This document shows, piece after piece, positions 14,208 through 18,257 of a stretch of DNA of 18,257 nucleotides. A model generated the notes under the pieces. The model saw only the letters and a program-made list of their open reading frames with translations, did not search any database and was not told where the DNA came from. Origin of the DNA: DASQDT01 sp036380435. GTDB lineage: Bacteria > Acidobacteriota > Blastocatellia > Pyrinomonadales > Pyrinomonadaceae. Within the stretch, counting starts at the first letter, position 1. Every line of letters begins with the position of its first letter. The translations under genes were made by a program, and so were the position numbers. The stretch covers positions 1-18,257 of the forward strand of contig DASVES010000284.1 in assembly GCA_036380435.1 (NCBI GenBank), read 5' to 3'.

Positions 14208-14295
14208 GGCGCAAAGGCAAGGATGAAGGATGAGGGATGAATAATTGCTCCCACTTCATCCCTCATCCCTCCGCCCTCATCCTTGCCGTTGCGCC
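14208..14295. repeat. Heptad-repeat hairpin R7 (GGATGAA/GGATGAG)
   Basis: The left arm (14208-14241) reads GGCGCAA, AGGCAA, then GGATGAA, GGATGAG, GGATGAA. The right arm (14255-14295) is TTCATCC, CTCATCC, CTCCGCC, CTCATCC, TTGCC, then GTTGCGCC. The arms pair over most of their length, the right carrying one more heptad. The loop is 13 nt. It begins 44 nt after the TonB receptor stop, and no T-run follows. Confidence 0.88.
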
Positions 14296-14314
14296 TCCGC
14301 GGTGAGTCAGTCTC

Positions 14315-14344
14315 CCGACACACTCAACTGATAAATGCTATAAA
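14315..14344 (+). promoter_or_regulatory. Possible promoter of the M61-like gene
   Basis: CCGACA (14315-14320, 4/6 to TTGACA) and TATAAA (14339-14344) are spaced 18 bp. The -10 lies in GCTATAAACCG, a relative of the boxes at 3650 and 11291. Transcription from it would start only a few nt before ATG 14355, so the mRNA could be leaderless. No ribosome binding site is seen there. Confidence 0.35.
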
Positions 14345-14354
14345 CCGTAGTCAT

Positions 14355-15827
14355 ATGCCCAGCAAGTTTGGAAAACTCTATCTCATACCACTCCTTCTCA
14401 TACTCGGCATTACTTCGTCACATGCCCAGACGCTCGACATAAAACTCAGTGTCGCCACGCTCAACCCGCCGCGCCTGCGTGTCGAGGGCGCGCGCACGAA
14501 TGGAGCGCGGACGTGGTCGTTCCTCAACGTCTACGGGGGCGCGCTCGGTCTCGGCGAGAGGATCGAAAACCTGACCCTCGCGGACGCGGAAGGCAAAGAA
14601 GTAGCCGTCCGCAAGCGCGCGCCCGGCGAGTTCGAGGCGGTGCGCGAAGCCACGCGCTTCAGCTACGAAATCAGGCTCAACCCGCCGGCCAACGCTTCGG
14701 ACGCCGCGCACGTCTCCTGGCTCACAGACGAACGTGGACTATTGATGCTCGCCGACGTACTACCCGGCCCCCTCCGTGACGCGAGAGTTCGTCTCGCGCT
14801 CCCGCCCGGATGGTCGGTTTCGACGACCGAGGTCGTGAACTCTGAAGGGACATACGAGATCGCCGATGCGACGCTGTCCGTCTTCCTCCTCGGGCGCGAT
14901 CTCCGCAGCAACCCTTCGCGCCGCGGGGAGATGGAGTTTGCTTCTGTCATCACGGGCGAGTGGGCCTTCGGCGACGACGTAGCAGCAAGCAGTGCGACTG
15001 ACATTCTCAAGGAGTACGAAGAGTTGATGGGCGGCGTGCCCCTCAGGCGTGCGCGCATTTTTGTCTTGCCCTTCCCACTGGCGACACCCGCGCAGTCGTG
15101 GAGCGCCGAGACGCGCGGCGGCACGGTCGTCATCCTCTCCGGACGCCTGCCATCGAAGACGTTCGCGCTTTCTCGTCTGGATGGCATACTCGCACACGAG
15201 TTGCTCCACCTCTGGGTGCCGAATGGACTCTCGCTCGACGGCGAGTACGACTGGTTCTACGAAGGCTTCACGCTATACGAGTCGATGCGACATGGCCTGC
15301 GGCGGAACCAACTCACCTTTCAGGATTACCTCAACGCCATAGGCCGCGCATACGACGGCTACAAGGCGGCTCGGGTCGCCGACAAAATCTCTCTCGTCGA
15401 AGCCTCCCGCAGGCGCTGGACGCTCGCCCCGTCCTTCATCTACGACAAGGGAATGCTCGTCGCCTTCCTATACGACCTCACGCTAACGCGGCGGAGCGGC
15501 GGGAAGAATTCTTTGGACGACGTGTACCGGACGTTGTTTCGCCGGCACGGCTTAAAGACCGCACGCGAAGACGGGAGCCGCGCGGTGTTGAATGCCCTGG
15601 GCGGTGTTGGCGGTATGCAGGATTTCGCCAGGCGTTACGTGGAGGGTCAAGCCGACATCGACCTTGCCGCTGAACTGGCGCCGTTCGGCCTCCGACTCGA
15701 AGCGACGGGGACGCGCACGCGAGTCGTCGTCAGCGACTCGCTGGATAAATCTCAAAGAGACCTGCTTAAAAAATTCGGCTACAATGAAAAGAGCAGCCCC
15801 TCCCCGCGGAGGCCGCGCGATAATTGA
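14355..15827 (+). CDS. M61-like (glycyl aminopeptidase family) exported metallopeptidase
   Basis: A 490-residue protein with a signal peptide (MPSKFGKLYLIPLLLILGI, cleavage near SHA|Q at 24/25). The active site is HELLH at 281-285 followed by Glu303 in YEGFTLY, the HExxH-plus-downstream-EGFT arrangement of gluzincins and in particular M61 peptidases. The N-terminal part (about 30-200) is a beta-rich domain, and the C-terminal part after about 425 may carry a PDZ-like remnant. Peptide cleavage in the periplasm is the expected activity. The frame is open to 14283 but ATG 14355 gives a clean signal peptide. The spacer after it (15828-15945) has a 9-bp stem. Confidence 0.85.
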   Translation: MPSKFGKLYLIPLLLILGITSSHAQTLDIKLSVATLNPPRLRVEGARTNGARTWSFLNVYGGALGLGERIENLTLADAEGKEVAVRKRAPGEFEAVREATRFSYEIRLNPPANASDAAHVSWLTDERGLLMLADVLPGPLRDARVRLALPPGWSVSTTEVVNSEGTYEIADATLSVFLLGRDLRSNPSRRGEMEFASVITGEWAFGDDVAASSATDILKEYEELMGGVPLRRARIFVLPFPLATPAQSWSAETRGGTVVILSGRLPSKTFALSRLDGILAHELLHLWVPNGLSLDGEYDWFYEGFTLYESMRHGLRRNQLTFQDYLNAIGRAYDGYKAARVADKISLVEASRRRWTLAPSFIYDKGMLVAFLYDLTLTRRSGGKNSLDDVYRTLFRRHGLKTAREDGSRAVLNALGGVGGMQDFARRYVEGQADIDLAAELAPFGLRLEATGTRTRVVVSDSLDKSQRDLLKKFGYNEKSSPSPRRPRDN

Positions 15828-15830
15828 GAG

Positions 15831-15866
15831 CAATCTCGCCAAATCACCTTTCGTGAAGCGAGATTG
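15831..15866. repeat. 9-bp inverted repeat after the M61-like gene
   Basis: CAATCTCGC (15831-15839) and GCGAGATTG (15858-15866) are exact reverse complements with an 18-nt loop. No T-run follows, so termination is uncertain. Unlike R1-R7 it has no heptad period. It begins 4 nt after the stop codon. Confidence 0.5.
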
Positions 15867-15945
15867 GCTTCAGATAAAGAGACGAAACGTTATCAAAGGA
15901 AGGATGCCGGCAGAGCAGGTGCCGATGATGTTACGAGGTGGCTTG

Positions 15946-17067
15946 ATGAGGATGCTGAAGCAACAGTGCTTGTTACTTCTGCTCGCCGTCCTATCCTTCA
16001 CGAGTGGGTGCGGGGCGTTGGCCGGCAAGGAGGAGACGGGCGTGGTCATCGCCCGTCGGGCGCAGGTGCGCAGCTCTATGGCCGTGGTCGCCGCCGACCT
16101 GAAAGAGGTCGTGCGTGGCGACGTGCTGGAGATTTTGGATTCGATCACGGCGGAAAACGGGGAGCGTTGGCTGCACGTGCGGACGCGCGACGCCGAGAGC
16201 ATCGAGGGCTGGGTCGAGGCGAGAAACATCATTCCGGAAAACATGATCGAGCGGTCTCGCCAGCTCGCCAAGGAAGACCAAGGCGTTCCACCCCAGGCTT
16301 CCGGCCAACTTCGCGCGAACACCAACATCCGCTTCACCCCCGACCGGGGCGGCAATGACAACATCCTGATGAAGTTGGAGAGCGGCGCGCGCTTCTACAT
16401 CATTGGTTGGAAGCGTGTGGCGAAACCGAAAACCTCGGAGACTTCCGAGAGTGACGACGCGCCGAAGTCGGGCGTCGCGCAGGGGAGGTCGGCGCGGCGC
16501 GGCAGGGAAGACGCCGAGCCAAAAGAGACCGAAGACCCCGACGAGCTTTGGTACAAGGTGAGACTGCCCGCCACGCTTTCCCCGGCGCCGGCCGGCTGGG
16601 TTCTGGGCAAGCAGGTAGAGTTGACAGTCCCCAGCGACATCATCTTCTACCGCACCGGCCGGGAGTTCGTCGCGTGGCAGAGGCTTGACGGCGAGGGCGA
16701 GGACGCGTCGGCCACCACGCACGTCGATAAGGACGCCGCGAAAGAGACGAGACCCGGCAGTTGGGTGATTCTGGAGAAGAGCAGTACGCGTGATAAGACT
16801 GAAACCGACGCCCCGGAGTTTGATCGCATCTTCGTCCTCGGTTACGACAAGGATCGACAAGAGCATTACACCGCCTACCGCAGCCCAGACCTCGATGGTC
16901 TCCTGCCGCTCAGAGTAGAAGGACAGGGTGATAACAAAATCTTCACCGTTAAGATCAGGGACAACGGACAAACAAGAGACGTTAGGTTCAAAGCATACAT
17001 CGACTCCAGAGGGCTGCTCAAAGTCGAGTCGCTGGACGAGTTGCCGAAGATTCAAAAGGGCAGGTAA
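15946..17067 (+). CDS. SH3-domain lipoprotein
   Basis: A 373-residue exported protein. MRMLKQQ, a leucine-rich core and TSGC (Cys22) form a lipoprotein signal. SH3b-like domain 1 covers about 31-97 (VVIARRAQVRSS to GWVEARNI). Domain 2 covers about 120-226, with ANTNIRFTPDRG and PAGWVLGKQVEL, and is interrupted by a charged low-complexity insert (160-200). The C-terminal 150 residues have no recognised domain. Bacterial SH3 domains often bind cell-wall peptides; this role is inferred. ATG 15946 has GAGGTG 5 nt upstream; the ATG at 15904 would add an unlikely n-region. It lies just upstream of the rRNA operon on the same strand. Confidence 0.85.
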   Translation: MRMLKQQCLLLLLAVLSFTSGCGALAGKEETGVVIARRAQVRSSMAVVAADLKEVVRGDVLEILDSITAENGERWLHVRTRDAESIEGWVEARNIIPENMIERSRQLAKEDQGVPPQASGQLRANTNIRFTPDRGGNDNILMKLESGARFYIIGWKRVAKPKTSETSESDDAPKSGVAQGRSARRGREDAEPKETEDPDELWYKVRLPATLSPAPAGWVLGKQVELTVPSDIIFYRTGREFVAWQRLDGEGEDASATTHVDKDAAKETRPGSWVILEKSSTRDKTETDAPEFDRIFVLGYDKDRQEHYTAYRSPDLDGLLPLRVEGQGDNKIFTVKIRDNGQTRDVRFKAYIDSRGLLKVESLDELPKIQKGR

Positions 17068-17079
17068 AGGGGCGCGATC

Positions 17080-17098
17080 AGCGGGCCTCATTGCCGCT
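17080..17098 (+). terminator. Weak hairpin after the lipoprotein gene
   Basis: AGCGG (17080-17084) and CCGCT (17094-17098) form a short stem 13 nt after the stop, with no clear T-run. It could stop transcription before the rRNA promoter, but the evidence is slight. Confidence 0.25.
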
Positions 17099-17153
17099 TG
17101 ATGGTTGAAATTTGGATGGTTTCACGGGCCACACATTTTTCTTGCGAGGGCAG

Positions 17154-17181
17154 TTGACAAATTATTGATTATGCTTATAAT
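17154..17181 (+). promoter_or_regulatory. Consensus sigma-70 promoter of the rRNA operon
   Basis: TTGACA (17154-17159) and TATAAT (17176-17181) are both perfect and spaced 16 bp. An AT-rich stretch lies within the spacer, and a short T-run sits just upstream. The 16S 5' end is about 413 nt downstream of the expected start site. A second TTGACA at 17206 has no good -10 partner. Confidence 0.85.
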
Positions 17182-17187
17182 GCCCAT

Positions 17188-17600
17188 TCGCCTGAAACAC
17201 GGCGGTTGACATCTCAGAAATTCAAAAGCGCTTTACCAAGCCGCTTCTCTTTCAAAGCCTTTACGCGAGAGGGAGCGGCTGTTTCATCGGCAGGCAACCG
17301 GACGGCCTTTGAAGCATCAAAACTCGACCCATGCTTGACAAGCAAGTAGGGCTGCGGTAAAGTCACCGTTTCCTTGAGACGAAAAATAATCGTCCTTAGG
17401 GCAACCGGAAGAATCCTGAGACATCTAAATCCGGATTCGCTGAAGTTGAGTGAAAGCGATCTTTGAAAACTAGATAGAGCGTGTCCCAATAGGATGACCT
17501 TTGAGAGCGACGTGGACGATAAAGTCCGCGTACTCAAAACTCGAAAGAGTCATCATCGGACAATGTACTAACCAGTACGATGATGTTCCAGAGAACAAAT
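17188..17600 (+). ncRNA. rRNA operon leader with hairpins and boxA-like element
   Basis: The leader holds a hairpin AGCCGCTTCTCT / AGAGGGAGCGGCT (17239-17280). CTTTGAAAAC at 17461-17470 resembles the sequence often found before 16S genes and may be a boxA-like antitermination site. A hairpin CATCATC...GTACT-AACC-AGTAC-GATGATG (17551-17585), with a 7-nt bulge, ends 15 nt before the mature 16S 5' end and could be part of the processing structure. A minus-strand frame here has no family motif and is not annotated. Confidence 0.6.

Positions 17601-18257
<657 letters not shown>

Noticed and set aside
14208..14295. Insertion sequence or MITE
   Set aside because: No terminal inverted repeat shared between sites, no target duplication and no transposase; the arms differ in sequence at each site.
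17214..17537. 107-residue minus-strand frame in the rRNA leader
   Set aside because: It lies inside the transcribed leader opposite its direction and shows no family motif; judged chance.

Overview
The window is GC-rich bacterial chromosome ending inside a 16S rRNA gene. The 16S sequence (for example the stretch around the 338 primer site, with CACTGACACACGGGTCAG in place of the usual ACTGAGACACGGCCCAG) and a secreted VWFA-related protein of the type common in Acidobacteria point to Acidobacteriota, probably class Blastocatellia. The assignment is by eye and has not been searched.

Layout. (1) Plus strand, 1-4597: the C-terminal tail of a probable GH130-like glycosidase, an MBL-fold hydrolase, mtnP (methylthioadenosine phosphorylase), a secreted TPR/BamD-like protein, a PfkB sugar/nucleoside kinase, a zinc-ribbon DUF2007 protein and cutA. 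(2) Minus strand, 11052 down to 4591: a 25-residue membrane microprotein under a near-consensus promoter, a secreted VWFA protein, purH, an M48-type metalloprotease with an N-terminal zinc ribbon, a 57-residue small protein, an LprI-like secreted protein, fabI and a LOG-family protein that overlaps cutA tail to tail by 7 bp. (3) Plus strand from 11342: a small His/Cys membrane protein (DUF2946-like) and a ZnuD-like TonB-dependent receptor, probably a metal-uptake pair; then an M61-like metallopeptidase, an SH3-domain lipoprotein, and an rRNA promoter, a leader of about 410 nt and the first 657 nt of 16S rRNA. Most genes are housekeeping or cell-envelope functions, with no phage, IS or CRISPR.

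The most unusual feature is not a gene. At least seven spacers between co-directional genes are filled by quasi-palindromic or tandem arrays, six of them with a clear 7-nt period. The heptad differs from site to site (GTGATAA, GGCAAAA, GAGGTCA, AGCTGTT, GGATGAA). Architecture is shared: several outer arms have four heptads, and two sites enclose a second heptad family. In five of the seven the array starts in, or within a few bases of, the stop codon of the upstream gene, and it often ends just before the ribosome binding site of the next. One is a perfect 34-bp stem; one is followed by seven T and looks like a real terminator. They look like a family of heptad-repeat hairpins that expands at gene ends by an unknown mechanism.
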